Positions 1-7,959 of a stretch of 64,000 bases of DNA are shown in pieces. The position numbers and the translations under genes were made by a program. The stretch comes from an uncultured Flavobacterium sp. (GTDB taxonomy: Bacteria > Bacteroidota > Bacteroidia > Flavobacteriales > Flavobacteriaceae). The stretch spans positions 124,001-188,000 of the forward strand of contig NZ_OY730238.1 in the NCBI RefSeq assembly GCF_963422545.1, given 5' to 3'. A model generated the notes under the pieces. The model ran no database searches. It saw only the letters and a list, made by a program, of their open reading frames with translations, and was not told the DNA's origin. Positions within the stretch are counted from its first letter, which is position 1, and every line of letters starts with the position of its first letter.

Positions 1-186
1 ACTTACCTACAAAATGATGTAACACATCAGAGCCAAACATCCTATAGCGAAATGCAATTCCGTAAACGCCAATTCAACTTATCGTTTACCTATCGTTTTA
101 ACAAAGCTAAAAGTGATAGAGATAAAAACGACAAAGATAAAAACGCACCTAAAAATGAAAGTGACGGAGGAGATTATCCGGGATAA
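1..186 (+). CDS. C-terminal end of an outer-membrane beta-barrel protein (partial)
   Basis: Reading frame 1 is open from the window edge to a TAA at 184-186, giving the last 61 residues of a larger protein. The tail has alternating aromatic and polar residues typical of final barrel strands (FNLSFTYRFN) and then a highly charged Asp/Lys-rich end. This resembles the C-terminus of the large Bacteroidota outer-membrane barrel family related to TonB-dependent receptors. The substrate cannot be judged from the fragment. A long hairpin follows. Confidence 0.6.
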   Translation, partial: TYLQNDVTHQSQTSYSEMQFRKRQFNLSFTYRFNKAKSDRDKNDKDKNAPKNESDGGDYPG

Positions 187-194
187 CATAGGTT

Positions 195-287
195 AAACTC
201 CAATAAAAAAATTCCAAATTCCAATTGTCAAGACTTACTGATTAAGTTTTAGAAAATTGGAATTTGGAATTTTTTTATTGGAGTTTG
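195..287. terminator. Long inverted repeat, probable bidirectional terminator
   Basis: AACTCCAATAAAAAAATTCC (195-214) pairs with its complement near 268-287, and the inner arm AAATTCCAATT pairs with AATTGGAATTT. The stem is about 30 bp and ends in A/T tracts. It lies just after the stop of the barrel gene and before the 3' end of the small membrane gene on the other strand. Confidence 0.6.
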
Positions 288-297
288 TTTTTTTAAA

Positions 298-333
298 CAA
301 AAAAAAGGACTCGTATAAACGGGTCCTTTCTTT
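298..333 (-). terminator. Intrinsic terminator of the small membrane protein gene
   Basis: AAAGGAC pairs with GTCCTTT around a short loop. An A-run at 296-306 gives the U-tract on the minus strand, just downstream of the minus-strand gene. Confidence 0.6.
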
Positions 334-350
334 ATGAAGTCAATTTAAAA

Positions 351-524
351 TTAAATTGATTGCTCTTCTTGTCTCTTTTTTGCTCTTTTCTCTTTGAACA
401 TTTCCCAGCTTGCACCCGTAACCCAATAAGATACGAAACCAACTAAGAAAAACATCAACCAAAACCCTATAGTTAGTATGGTCAAGAAAAGTAAAAAGCC
501 TAAGTACTGTGAAAATTCAAACAT
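351..524 (-). CDS. Small integral membrane protein, unknown function
   Basis: A 57-residue protein starting MFEFSQYLGF. It has one long hydrophobic stretch (about residues 7-38, probably two closely spaced membrane helices) and a strongly basic tail (KEKRAKKRQEEQ). The frame can be extended to a TTG at 554, but 524 is the first ATG and puts the hydrophobic segment at the N-terminus, so I chose it. It is a single gene with its own terminator. I do not recognise a family. Confidence 0.55.
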   Translation of the reverse strand: MFEFSQYLGFLLFLTILTIGFWLMFFLVGFVSYWVTGASWEMFKEKRAKKRQEEQSI

Positions 525-554
525 GTTTTCCGGAATTTTTGAATGTAAGGACAA

Positions 555-933
555 ATGTAAGTCTTATATTTTTCGTTAGCAATAAAATCCAAATCAATTT
601 TTATAAAATCACAATAATCCGTATATTTAAACTCATTTTAAATAAGCTTTTTTTGCCATGATTAATTCCCTTATAATCAAACAATCTAAAACAGAAGAAG
701 ATAAGTATTTTCAGGAGCTATTTCCTGCTGTACGCTATATCTTTTATGGCGAACCCCGCCATAAAAGGATGCCGCTTCCATCAGGGCTAGGGCAACCATT
801 TTCATAAGAAGATTCAATCATAAAAGAAAAAGATCAGTTTTAATCCGCGTCTTTACGAAGTAAATCAGCGTCATCCGCGTCCCATTCACCACAACATTTC
901 ACAAATTACATATAACCTTTTACAAATAGCAAC
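555..933. other. Intergenic region before fumC
   Basis: No convincing gene is seen. The stretch holds one copy of a dispersed structured element (713-811) and AT-rich DNA. A partial phrase resembling the common intergenic wording around 'ccgcgtctttacgaagtaaatcagcgtcatccgcg' (split repeat) sits at about 845-885. No clear TAnnTTTG box for fumC was found. Confidence 0.5.
713..811 (+). repeat. Dispersed structured element, copy 1
   Basis: This shares a framework with 23288-23391 and 58731-58830: GGAGCT, a variable stem, GGATGCCGCTTC, then GGGCTA and TCATAA. The central hairpin is TTTTATGGCG / CGCCATAAAA. The arm sequence differs between copies but pairing is kept. No ORF is present. Confidence 0.75.
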
Positions 934-2319
934 ATGAAATACAGAATAGAAAAAGATACTATGGGAGAAGTTCAGGTCCCGGCCGATAAATATTGGGGAG
1001 CACAAACAGAACGTTCCCGAAACAATTTCAAAATTGGACCATCGGCATCAATGCCACACGAAATCATCGAAGGTTTTGCTTATCTTAAAAAAGCAGCCGC
1101 ATATGCTAACTGTGATTTAGGCGTTTTACCAATCGAGAAAAGAGATGCAATTGCTGCCGTTTGCGATGAAATTCTTGCCGGACAATTAAACGACGAATTT
1201 CCGTTAGTAATTTGGCAAACCGGTTCAGGAACACAAAGCAATATGAACGTTAATGAAGTTATTGCAAATCGCGCACAAGTTCTAAAAGGTTTTAACATTG
1301 GCGAAGGCGACCCTTTTATCAAAGCAAACGACGATGTAAACAAATCGCAATCATCAAACGATACCTTCCCAACAGCAATGCACATTGCAGCATACAAAAT
1401 GGTAATCGAAACTACCATTCCCGGTGTCGAAAAATTACACGCAACTTTAGCAAAAAAAGCAGCTGAATTTAAGGATGTTGTAAAAATTGGCCGTACGCAT
1501 CTTATGGATGCAACACCTCTAACATTAGGACAAGAGATTTCAGGTTATGCCGCTCAATTATCCTTCGGATTAAAAGCGCTTAAAAATACTTTAGCCCATT
1601 TATCAGAAATCGCCTTAGGCGGAACCGCAGTAGGAACCGGCTTGAATACTCCAAAAGGTTACGATGTAAAAGTTGCCGAATATATTGCAAAATTCACCAA
1701 TCATCCTTTTATAACTGCCGAAAATAAATTTGAAGCTCTGGCTGCTCACGACGCAATAGTTGAAACACATGGAGCATTAAAACAACTGGCAGTTTCTTTA
1801 AATAAAATTGCAAACGATATTAGAATGTTAGCTTCCGGACCACGCTCAGGAATTGGCGAAATTCATATTCCCGAAAACGAACCGGGATCTTCAATCATGC
1901 CAGGAAAAGTAAACCCAACACAATGTGAAGCCTTAACAATGGTTTGCGCACAAGTTATAGGAAACGATATGGCAATTGCCGTTGGCGGTATGCAAGGACA
2001 TTATGAACTGAATGTTTTTAAACCCGTAATGGCAGCAAACTTCCTTCAATCAGCTAGACTTTTGGGTGACGCTTGTATCTCATTTGATGAACATTGCGCG
2101 CAGGGAATTGAACCTAACTACAAACGAATCAAAGAATTAGTAGACAATTCATTGATGTTAGTTACCGCTTTAAACACAAAAATAGGCTATTACAAAGCTG
2201 CCGAAATTGCTCAAACTGCTCACAAAAACGGAACAACTCTTAAAGACGAAGCTGTTCGTTTGGGTTACGTAACCCCGGAAGATTTTGATGCATGGGTAAA
2301 ACCGGAAGAAATGGTTTAA
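934..2319 (+). CDS. fumC: Fumarate hydratase, class II
   Basis: Catalyses reversible hydration of fumarate to L-malate in the TCA cycle; a cytoplasmic homotetramer in characterised members. The 461-residue length fits the class II family (about 465). The fumarase/aspartase superfamily signature [11 protein letters not shown] is at about residues 318-328. The [10 protein letters not shown] segment, carrying the active-site histidine, is at about 186-195, and the substrate-binding [12 protein letters not shown] segment is near residue 100. The ATG at 934 fits the usual N-terminus ([16 protein letters not shown]). It stands alone and converges on the next gene with a shared terminator. Confidence 0.97.
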   Translation: MKYRIEKDTMGEVQVPADKYWGAQTERSRNNFKIGPSASMPHEIIEGFAYLKKAAAYANCDLGVLPIEKRDAIAAVCDEILAGQLNDEFPLVIWQTGSGTQSNMNVNEVIANRAQVLKGFNIGEGDPFIKANDDVNKSQSSNDTFPTAMHIAAYKMVIETTIPGVEKLHATLAKKAAEFKDVVKIGRTHLMDATPLTLGQEISGYAAQLSFGLKALKNTLAHLSEIALGGTAVGTGLNTPKGYDVKVAEYIAKFTNHPFITAENKFEALAAHDAIVETHGALKQLAVSLNKIANDIRMLASGPRSGIGEIHIPENEPGSSIMPGKVNPTQCEALTMVCAQVIGNDMAIAVGGMQGHYELNVFKPVMAANFLQSARLLGDACISFDEHCAQGIEPNYKRIKELVDNSLMLVTALNTKIGYYKAAEIAQTAHKNGTTLKDEAVRLGYVTPEDFDAWVKPEEMV

Positions 2320-2324
2320 TATAA

Positions 2325-2436
2325 TGGTGAATTGTTAATGGTTAATTATAAATTATTTGATCACCTATAAAAAAAGAGCTTTCTAAAATTTAGAAAGCTC
2401 TTTTTTAATTAACCATTTATAATTAACAATTCACAA
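2325..2436. terminator. Convergent bidirectional terminator
   Basis: AAAAGAGCTTTCTAAA / TTTAGAAAGCTCTTTT (about 2375-2407) is a near-perfect hairpin with A and T runs on both sides. An outer inverted repeat (GTGAATTGTTAATGGTTAAT with its complement at about 2407-2434) encloses it. It lies between the 3' ends of fumC and the minus-strand dehydrogenase. Confidence 0.85.
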
Positions 2437-3639
2437 TTAATTGCCGTCTACATAATCCTGTAAATAACTGAATCTTGGAGTTAGTTTTCCGTTTTCGGTT
2501 ATTTTTGCACGTTTCAGGATTCCATCTTTATCTCCATTAAAAAAGGCAGGAATTACGTGTTCCATAAATTGCTCACCAAAACCTTCACTTGCATCTTTTG
2601 GGATTTCGCATGGTAAATTATCAACTGCCATCACTACAACTGCAGCCGGATGAAAAACATCAACTTCTCTATCTTCCAAAGGAAAATAACCGTACAAAGG
2701 TTCTGCAATTGTCGAAGAACGCAAAGTACAGGCAATTGGTCCGTTTACATCACACGAAATATCAGCAACAACTTTTAATTTACAATCATTCGCATTTAGC
2801 ATTTCTTTTGTCAAAATCATTGGAGCTCCACTTGCGTGAAAATGACCCGCAAAATAAATATCTGAAACCTTAGTGAATTTTTCGAAATCCGAAACGTAAG
2901 CTTCCGGATGATCTATAAAATCATTAAAATCTATAACCTGACCGTCGATTCTTTTATTATATTCTAAAACATCCAACTGCACATAAACTGCCTGCGTATA
3001 GTTTTTAGTTAGATAATTTTCAACTGTGATTTCTTTTATTTTAATAGCATCCAGAATTTCCTTAGCTCCGCTTCCCACCTTTCCGGTTCCGGTAACAACG
3101 AACTTTAAAGCAGGCATTGTAATACGCTTTAAATGTTTAATTAAATCGTCTTTTCCGGCAAGAGTTTCTGCTTTTGGTAACTTAAATAATTCAAATTTTA
3201 TCCCAAAAGCACGAATTCCGTTATAAACACCAACCATTCCGGCATATTTTCCAAAACCAATTAGGCGGCGATTCTCAGCATCAACAATAGTTTCATGATC
3301 GTACAAATCGATATTCTTCTCTAAAATAGCCTTCAATAATTTTCTATTATATGGTTGCTTTTTTATAGTATGTGAAAAGAAAAAATATGCTTTATTAGGA
3401 ATTAAATTTTCTACAGGAACTTCTTTCACACCAAATAAAACATCACAATTAGAAACATCATCTGTAACCGTAATGCCCATACTTTTATACTGAAGGTCCG
3501 AAAAAATTCTGATATCAGAACTTTCTACCTCAACAACAGCATCATGATACAACTGTTTGAGTTTTGCCAATTCACTTGGAGCAAAAACAACTCGGCGATC
3601 TGGTGGGCTTTTTCTTTCTTTTATGATTCCAAATTTCAT
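2437..3639 (-). CDS. NAD(P)-dependent oxidoreductase, saccharopine/alanine dehydrogenase-like
   Basis: A 400-residue protein of the alanine dehydrogenase / NAD(P) transhydrogenase N-terminal superfamily, closest in style to LYS1-type saccharopine dehydrogenase. The N-terminus (MKFGIIKERKSPPDRRVVFAP) is the substrate-binding start typical of the family. A Rossmann segment, FVVTGTGKVGSGAKEIL, is at about 178-194, and the lysine-pathway-like VVADISCDVNGPI is at about 292-304. The enzyme would work in the cytoplasm on an amino or imino acid. The exact substrate cannot be set from sequence, and other Bacteroidota homologues are annotated only generically. Confidence 0.75.
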   Translation of the reverse strand: MKFGIIKERKSPPDRRVVFAPSELAKLKQLYHDAVVEVESSDIRIFSDLQYKSMGITVTDDVSNCDVLFGVKEVPVENLIPNKAYFFFSHTIKKQPYNRKLLKAILEKNIDLYDHETIVDAENRRLIGFGKYAGMVGVYNGIRAFGIKFELFKLPKAETLAGKDDLIKHLKRITMPALKFVVTGTGKVGSGAKEILDAIKIKEITVENYLTKNYTQAVYVQLDVLEYNKRIDGQVIDFNDFIDHPEAYVSDFEKFTKVSDIYFAGHFHASGAPMILTKEMLNANDCKLKVVADISCDVNGPIACTLRSSTIAEPLYGYFPLEDREVDVFHPAAVVVMAVDNLPCEIPKDASEGFGEQFMEHVIPAFFNGDKDGILKRAKITENGKLTPRFSYLQDYVDGN

Positions 3640-3691
3640 TTAAATAGGTTTGAAGTAATTATTAATATAACTTTTTACATCTAATTTGTTT

Positions 3692-3699
3692 CAAATATA
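3692..3699 (-). promoter_or_regulatory. Promoter -7 box for the dehydrogenase gene
   Basis: Minus-strand TATATTTG matches the Bacteroidota TAnnTTTG box and would start transcription about 45 nt before the ATG at 3639. Confidence 0.5.
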
Positions 3700-3858
3700 A
3701 CAATTTTCGTTAAAGTTTTGTTGTCAAAATACAATTTAGAATCTTTAAAAACCGTTAAAAGCTGGCTAACAATCGACTAAATAAAAAACACGTTAAAACT
3801 ATGTTAAAACCAGCTTTTCGAATAATGAGAAACATCAAAACATAAATATTGAATTCGA

Positions 3859-3866
3859 TATATTTG
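3859..3866 (+). promoter_or_regulatory. Promoter -7 box for the serine-hydrolase gene
   Basis: TATATTTG lies only 10 nt before the first ATG (3877), so the mRNA would be almost leaderless. If so, the ATG at 3880 may be used instead. Confidence 0.5.
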
Positions 3867-3876
3867 TTTTTCAAGA

Positions 3877-5082
3877 ATGATGCAAATGAATTTCCTTAAA
3901 AGAACAAATATAGCACAAATACTTTTTCTAATTTTAGTTTTAAGTTCATGTGGAAAAGATAAAAAAACGAGTATTGACAAAGCTTCTACAGTAGAAGATA
4001 CTTTCCCAAAAATGAAACCTTTAGGTCCTGAAAAGCGACTTACTCAGGCCTATATAAATTCAGTAGCCGGAAGAATAAATCACTTTTATACCAAAAACTG
4101 GCCAAACAATAGTATGAACGGAAGTTTTTTGGTCGCTAGAAATGGTCAAATTATCTTTGAACGCTACAATGGTTACGCTAATAAAAATGAAGGAACCAAA
4201 ATAACAGCAGAAACATCTGTGCAAATTGCGTCTGTAAGCAAAGTTTTGACTGCTACGGCGGTTCTAAAACTTGTAAACTCCGGTAAAATTGATTTAGATC
4301 AAAAAGTAAACACTATTTTAAAAACATTTCCATACGAAGATTGTACCATTAGAATGTTGTTAAGTCATCGTAGCGGAATGCGTAATTATGCTTATTTCAC
4401 AGATCATGATAAATCGGTTTGGGACAGACATAATCAGCTTACTAATAAAGATATCTTAGAAATTCTTGCTACAAAAAATATTGGATTAGAATCAAAAACC
4501 GGAACACGTTTTAGTTATTGTAATACAAATTATGCAATGCTTGCCCTTATCATTGAAAAAATCACCGGACTTACTTATAAAGAAGCAATGTCAAAAATGA
4601 TTTTCAAACCTCTGGGAATGACTCATACTTATGTTTTTGACAATGACAAGGATCGTAAAAACATTGTTCCTTCTTATAAAGGTAATGGCGCAGAAATTGG
4701 TTTTGATTATCTTGATAATGTTTATGGAGATAAAAATATCTTTTCGACTGTACGAGATCTTTTAAAATTTGACAGAGCCAGAAACTCACCTGACTTTTTG
4801 AAACCTGCTCTTTTAAAACAAGTCTATACAGGTTACAGCAATGAACGCAAGGGTGAAAAAAATTACGGACTTGGTATCCGAATGATTAATTGGGATTCCG
4901 GACAAAATTATTACTTTCATAATGGCTGGTGGCATGGTAATACCTCATCTTATATTCCATTAATGAAAGAGCATGTTACCATAATTGCGTTATCTAATAA
5001 AATGACCAGAAACACTTATGCGGTTCGTAAACTGACGCCTATATTTGGTGATTATCCGTTTAATTTTAAAGACGAAGAATAA
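3877..5082 (+). CDS. Serine hydrolase lipoprotein, beta-lactamase/PBP4* family
   Basis: 401 residues. An N-terminal lipoprotein signal ends in the lipobox LSSC (Cys25), so the mature protein should be tethered in the periplasm or outer membrane. The serine beta-lactamase-like fold (PF00144) is shown by Ser119-x-x-Lys122 (SVSK), the Tyr214-x-Asn motif (YCN) and the late HNGWWHG segment in the usual KTG/HxG place. Family members include esterases, DD-peptidases and D-amino-acid peptidases, so the substrate is open; true beta-lactamase activity is not implied. It is monocistronic and lies just upstream of ssrA. Confidence 0.85.
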   Translation: MMQMNFLKRTNIAQILFLILVLSSCGKDKKTSIDKASTVEDTFPKMKPLGPEKRLTQAYINSVAGRINHFYTKNWPNNSMNGSFLVARNGQIIFERYNGYANKNEGTKITAETSVQIASVSKVLTATAVLKLVNSGKIDLDQKVNTILKTFPYEDCTIRMLLSHRSGMRNYAYFTDHDKSVWDRHNQLTNKDILEILATKNIGLESKTGTRFSYCNTNYAMLALIIEKITGLTYKEAMSKMIFKPLGMTHTYVFDNDKDRKNIVPSYKGNGAEIGFDYLDNVYGDKNIFSTVRDLLKFDRARNSPDFLKPALLKQVYTGYSNERKGEKNYGLGIRMINWDSGQNYYFHNGWWHGNTSSYIPLMKEHVTIIALSNKMTRNTYAVRKLTPIFGDYPFNFKDEE

Positions 5083-5128
5083 TATTATTTTTGTGTAAAT
5101 TTTATTACCAAACTAACTTCAAATAGTA

Positions 5129-5136
5129 TAAATTTG
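5129..5136 (+). promoter_or_regulatory. Probable ssrA promoter -7 box
   Basis: TAAATTTG (TAnnTTTG) lies 14 nt before the mature tmRNA 5' end. A clear -33 TTTG at normal spacing is not evident. Confidence 0.5.
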
Positions 5137-5149
5137 CAAACTCATTTTT

Positions 5150-5542
5150 GGGGTCGACTGGTTTTGACAGCAAGTCGAATTGAAAAGTAAGCACGTCGAG
5201 CATTGAGACCTTGCTCGTAAATATAAGATCTTACAATTTTACACGGCGAAAATAACTACGCTTTAGCTGCATAATCTGAATTATAGTAAGATTAGCCACG
5301 TCCCTATCAGATAGGGAAGCTGGATTCTCCTTGAAAGCCTTGGTTTGTGGCGGTCAGTATAGGGGAACCGTAAAAATAAACCTAGATTTCCATGAGCTTC
5401 GGGTGGATTTCGAAATTAAGAAGATAAGTGTTGAGTGGTTGTTCCTGACCTAGCTTAACATCGAAAATCCAATCAGGAAATAAACGTGTAGAAAGCTCTT
5501 TAGTTGCTTGTTTGGACCCGGGTTCGATTCCCGGCGACTCCA
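5150..5542 (+). ncRNA. ssrA: tmRNA (SsrA)
   Basis: Rescues stalled ribosomes by trans-translation with SmpB. The 5' end GGGGTCG pairs with CGACTCC at the 3' end to form the acceptor stem. The T arm reads GGTTCGATTCC, and a discriminator A follows; CCA is not encoded. The tag frame at 5245-5274 reads GENNYALAA and then TAA, with GGC as resume codon. The ALAA end is the usual proteolysis signal. The length of 393 nt fits a one-piece tmRNA. Confidence 0.97.
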
Positions 5543-5545
5543 CAA

Positions 5546-5581
5546 AAAAATCCTGTAAATTTTGTTTACAGGATTTTTTTA
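5546..5581 (+). terminator. ssrA terminator
   Basis: AAATCCTGTAAA / TTTACAGGATTTTTTT forms a hairpin with a T-run 4 nt after the tmRNA. Its arms are nearly the same as those of the hairpin at 11597-11631. Confidence 0.85.
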
Positions 5582-5646
5582 TACTAAAACTTAATAAAAT
5601 AAGACACTCACAATTGTTCTCTTTCCATTTTTTGCCTTTCGAAAAT

Positions 5647-5768
5647 TGGATATAATACCGATTGTATATTTAATATAGTCCAATTGCATTGTACTATTCT
5701 CCTATTACATCGGCATTATACCAGAAAACATTGGACTAAAATATAAATAGAAATGGTATAATATCTGA
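5647..5768. repeat. Nested inverted repeat upstream of the HTH gene
   Basis: Outer arms ATAATACC (5652-5659) and GGTATAAT (5755-5762), and inner arms TAGTCCAAT (5676-5684) and ATTGGACTA (5730-5738), share the same centre at 5707. The two roughly 40-nt halves align as imperfect inverted copies. A further half-site ATTATACC is at 5715-5722. It could be an operator set for the adjacent HTH protein or the ends of a small mobile element. Confidence 0.5.
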
Positions 5769-5834
5769 CAAAAAGAACGTTTTACGGGATATTTTTTTAT
5801 CTTTGAAATTCAGGATTTTTAATCCAAATGGCTT

Positions 5835-5842
5835 TATCTTTG
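5835..5842 (+). promoter_or_regulatory. Promoter -7 box for the HTH gene
   Basis: TATCTTTG lies 26 nt before the ATG at 5869. A second TATCTTTG is at 5798-5805. The nearer box supports the start at 5869 rather than the upstream in-frame TTG. Confidence 0.45.
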
Positions 5843-5868
5843 AGCCTTTAGAAAAATTAATATTCATT

Positions 5869-6273
5869 ATGGAACAGAAAATACATCAGGGAAGAAACTT
5901 AAAACGTTTCAGAGAAATGCTTAACATAAAGCAGGAAGCATTAGCTTATGATCTGGGCGAAGACTGGAACCAAAAGAAAATTTCTATGCTAGAGCAGAAA
6001 GATGTAATTGAAGACAACCTGCTGAAACAAATTTCTGCTGTATTAAAAATTCCTGTTGAAGCTTTTCAGAATTTTGATGAGGAACAAGCCATAAATTTTA
6101 TTTCTAATAAATTCGATAATGGTGCAATTGGTTTTCAGAAGAATGATAATTGTACATTTAATACAATTGATAAAATTGTACAATTATATGATGAAAAAAT
6201 TGCATTATACGAGCGTATGTTGAAAGAGAAGGATGAAATGATGGTAAGACTTGAAAAATTAATCAATAAATAA
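5869..6273 (+). CDS. XRE-type helix-turn-helix protein
   Basis: 134 residues from the ATG at 5869 (MEQKIHQGRNLKRFREML); the frame opens further upstream only through a TTG and promoter-like DNA. Residues about 8-65 form an HTH_3 domain: GRNLKRFREMLNIKQEALAYDLG..WNQKKISMLEQK, followed by a helix with LLKQISAVLKIPVEAF. The C-terminal 50 residues are a charged helix (LYDEKIALYERMLKEKDEMMVRLEKL), likely a coiled-coil dimerisation segment. This form is common in Bacteroidota islands. It probably regulates itself or its neighbours through the inverted repeats upstream. Confidence 0.8.
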   Translation: MEQKIHQGRNLKRFREMLNIKQEALAYDLGEDWNQKKISMLEQKDVIEDNLLKQISAVLKIPVEAFQNFDEEQAINFISNKFDNGAIGFQKNDNCTFNTIDKIVQLYDEKIALYERMLKEKDEMMVRLEKLINK

Positions 6274-6298
6274 TTTATTTATAAAGATATATTAATTC

Positions 6299-6328
6299 AA
6301 AAAAGAGACTCGAAAGTCTCTTTTTTTG
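6299..6328. terminator. Bidirectional terminator
   Basis: AAAAGAGACT / AGTCTCTTTTTTT around a short loop sits between the convergent 3' ends of the HTH gene and the next minus-strand gene. Confidence 0.75.
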
Positions 6329-6342
6329 GTTTAGAACATTAA

Positions 6343-6837
6343 TTATGGGTACGAAGTCAGGAAACATTCGCTTTTCAAAGAATTTTTCGGTGAGCGTACC
6401 TTATTTGTGACAGTACAAGAATCAAGATTATTTTTTTCTTTTGTTTCTGAAGGGGTTTTCGATAATGAAAACCAAAGTGCCAATGAAGAAATTATTATCG
6501 GTAATATCCAGGCTAATCTTTGTAAAAATTGGTTTGCAGATTTGTCTCTAACTTCTTTTGAAAAGCTATTAGATTTTATTTTCATAAACCCTTCGTAAGT
6601 AAGGATAATTCGTCCATCTCCAATAATTATGATTATCAAATCTAATTTTACAAGATACGCTATTGCATGTTGCAAGTCAACTAACAGGTCAGGACTGAAT
6701 TGCACGTCTCCTTTTTGACCGAACATTTTAATTGGTGTAAGTTGATTTTGAATTTCTTGAATGGAAAGAGATTTCCCAAAGTCTTTGGCAAGAATTTTTA
6801 GAATATTATCTAAGTATTTTGCAGGTTTATTATTCAT
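6343..6837 (-). CDS. Unknown membrane-anchored protein with a possible winged-helix N-terminus
   Basis: 164 residues. The first 85 look like a small helical, wHTH-like domain (DNILKILAKDFGKSLSIQEI, then a strand-rich hairpin LDLIIIIIGDGRIILTYEG). One membrane helix follows at about 108-124 (LAWILPIIISSLALWFSL) with a short polar tail. The last about 18 codons (ending KSECFLTSYP) lie inside a repeat also found at 9987-10044, so the native C-terminus may have been replaced or extended by that repeat. No named family recognised. It is the first of four minus-strand genes in the island. Confidence 0.5.
   Translation of the reverse strand: MNNKPAKYLDNILKILAKDFGKSLSIQEIQNQLTPIKMFGQKGDVQFSPDLLVDLQHAIAYLVKLDLIIIIIGDGRIILTYEGFMKIKSNSFSKEVRDKSANQFLQRLAWILPIIISSLALWFSLSKTPSETKEKNNLDSCTVTNKVRSPKNSLKSECFLTSYP
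6345..6396 (+). repeat. Island-flanking direct repeat, copy A
   Basis: Shares GTCAGGA-ACAT, CTTT-CA-AAGAATT and TTCGGTGAG with 9987-10044 in the same orientation and order, with small gaps. The two copies bracket the minus-strand gene cluster. Confidence 0.55.
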
Positions 6838-6862
6838 ATTTTTCGTTTTTTTGGTCGCTTAC

Positions 6863-6996
6863 AACTAACATTCTCGCGCTCCAAGCAGTTTGGAAATTAA
6901 ATTAAGGCCTATTCTCATATTTGTCAAATCATCGCAAATACTAAACCAACTTTTCATTAAACCAATTGCTCAAATCCGTTGTAGTAGCTGTTAGGC
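6863..6996 (-). repeat. attC-like hairpin site 1
   Basis: Read on the minus strand, the site begins GCCTAAC a few nt after the stop of the HNH-like gene and ends GTTAGTT, close to the integron inverse-core and core forms RYYYAAC and GTTRRRY. CTAACA (6865-6870) pairs with TGTTAG (6989-6994), and AGCA/GTTT pairs with AAAC/TGCT inside. The 134-nt span is within the known attC size range. Confidence 0.5.
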
Positions 6997-7004
6997 GCAG
7001 ATTT

Positions 7005-7787
7005 TTATTCATACACTGTCTTTATAATTTCCATTGCTTCATTTTTAGCATCTTCTACATTTTCAAACTTTCGAGAATAGAAGTAAAATAGCGCAATACC
7101 AAACTTTGGAAGTTCTAAAAAAATAAAATCATTTAAGTGATGAAAGAAATAAAAACTTTCATTTTTTGTTTTAAATATAACTAAAGAATTTTGATTATTA
7201 TCTTTAGATTTTTGGGTTACTCTTTTCTGTGCAAGTCTAATTTCGGTTACCGCTTTACTTGGCGAATAATCAATGTTGGTTCTCATAATAGATACAGGAA
7301 TGTCTCTTAGATATTCTAAATATTGAGACGACTTTGATTTTATGAATTTTCTCCGAATCGCTAACAATTGAAATTTATATTCTATTATTTCTAACCAACG
7401 AATTATGTTCTGCAATTGGTTATTATCAAAAAATGAGTTTGATAAATTTGTATCATTCAAAATGGAAATTATGTAGCTTTCAACATTACTCAATAAATTA
7501 TTGTTACAATCTGCACAAACAGGAATTGTCGTTTTATTATATGTTTGTTGGCTACCATTTATATCTGTTATAAAGAACTCTTTAGTGCAATTTTCAAATG
7601 TCCATTTTGGCAATACATGTTCTTTGGTTAAATTATTTTGATTTGCACAAAAAACACATATTTCCTTTTTTGATTTATTTTTTGAACTAATTCTCGGAAC
7701 ATGTCTCACTAAAACATCATTCATGATCTCCTTGGAGTTCTGCCTCAATTTGACTCTTAGATTTTTTAGTTTAATATCAATATCCAT
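7005..7787 (-). CDS. HNH-endonuclease-like protein
   Basis: 260 residues. A zinc-finger HNH-type core lies at 44-95: Cys44-x2-Cys47 (CVFC), the catalytic-type Glu56-His57 (LTKEHVLPKW) and Cys91-x2-Cys94-Asn (CADCNNN). This is the arrangement of the HNH_5-like group found in defence and mobile genes. Residues 100-260 are helical or mixed and unrecognised. The likely role is a nuclease, or a degenerate zinc-binding relative. The gene is an isolated unit between two attC-like hairpins, as expected of a cassette. Confidence 0.65.
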   Translation of the reverse strand: MDIDIKLKNLRVKLRQNSKEIMNDVLVRHVPRISSKNKSKKEICVFCANQNNLTKEHVLPKWTFENCTKEFFITDINGSQQTYNKTTIPVCADCNNNLLSNVESYIISILNDTNLSNSFFDNNQLQNIIRWLEIIEYKFQLLAIRRKFIKSKSSQYLEYLRDIPVSIMRTNIDYSPSKAVTEIRLAQKRVTQKSKDNNQNSLVIFKTKNESFYFFHHLNDFIFLELPKFGIALFYFYSRKFENVEDAKNEAMEIIKTVYE

Positions 7788-7801
7788 GAATATGTCTTTT
7801 T

Positions 7802-7959
7802 AACTAAGGATCTTGTAACGTTAGCTCGCTAAGCGCAGTGCGGAAACTGGAGAAGTACTCTCGGCAACCCGGAACTAAGTTAAGAAAAAAGCAATTGATT
7901 TTACCTAAAAACAGCACTGGCGATTAGCGAGGATTAGCCGCAGTTACTTATCCTTAGTT
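7802..7959 (-). repeat. attC-like hairpin site 2
   Basis: The strongest of the three. Outer arms AACTAAGGAT / ATCCTTAGTT, then GTAAC / GTTAC, then CTCGCTAAGCGCAGTG (7825-7840) pair with CACTGGCGATTAGCGAG (7915-7931) with small bulges. It starts inside the stop region of the MltR-like gene and ends just before the HNH-like gene start. Confidence 0.6.

Noticed and set aside
3877..5082. Beta-lactamase resistance gene
   Set aside because: The SxxK and YxN motifs are shared by esterases and peptidases of the family, and nothing points to beta-lactam hydrolysis.
5520..5542. Possible island attachment site at the ssrA 3' end
   Set aside because: The island starts just after ssrA, a common target, but I found no second copy of the tmRNA 3' end and no integrase gene in the window.
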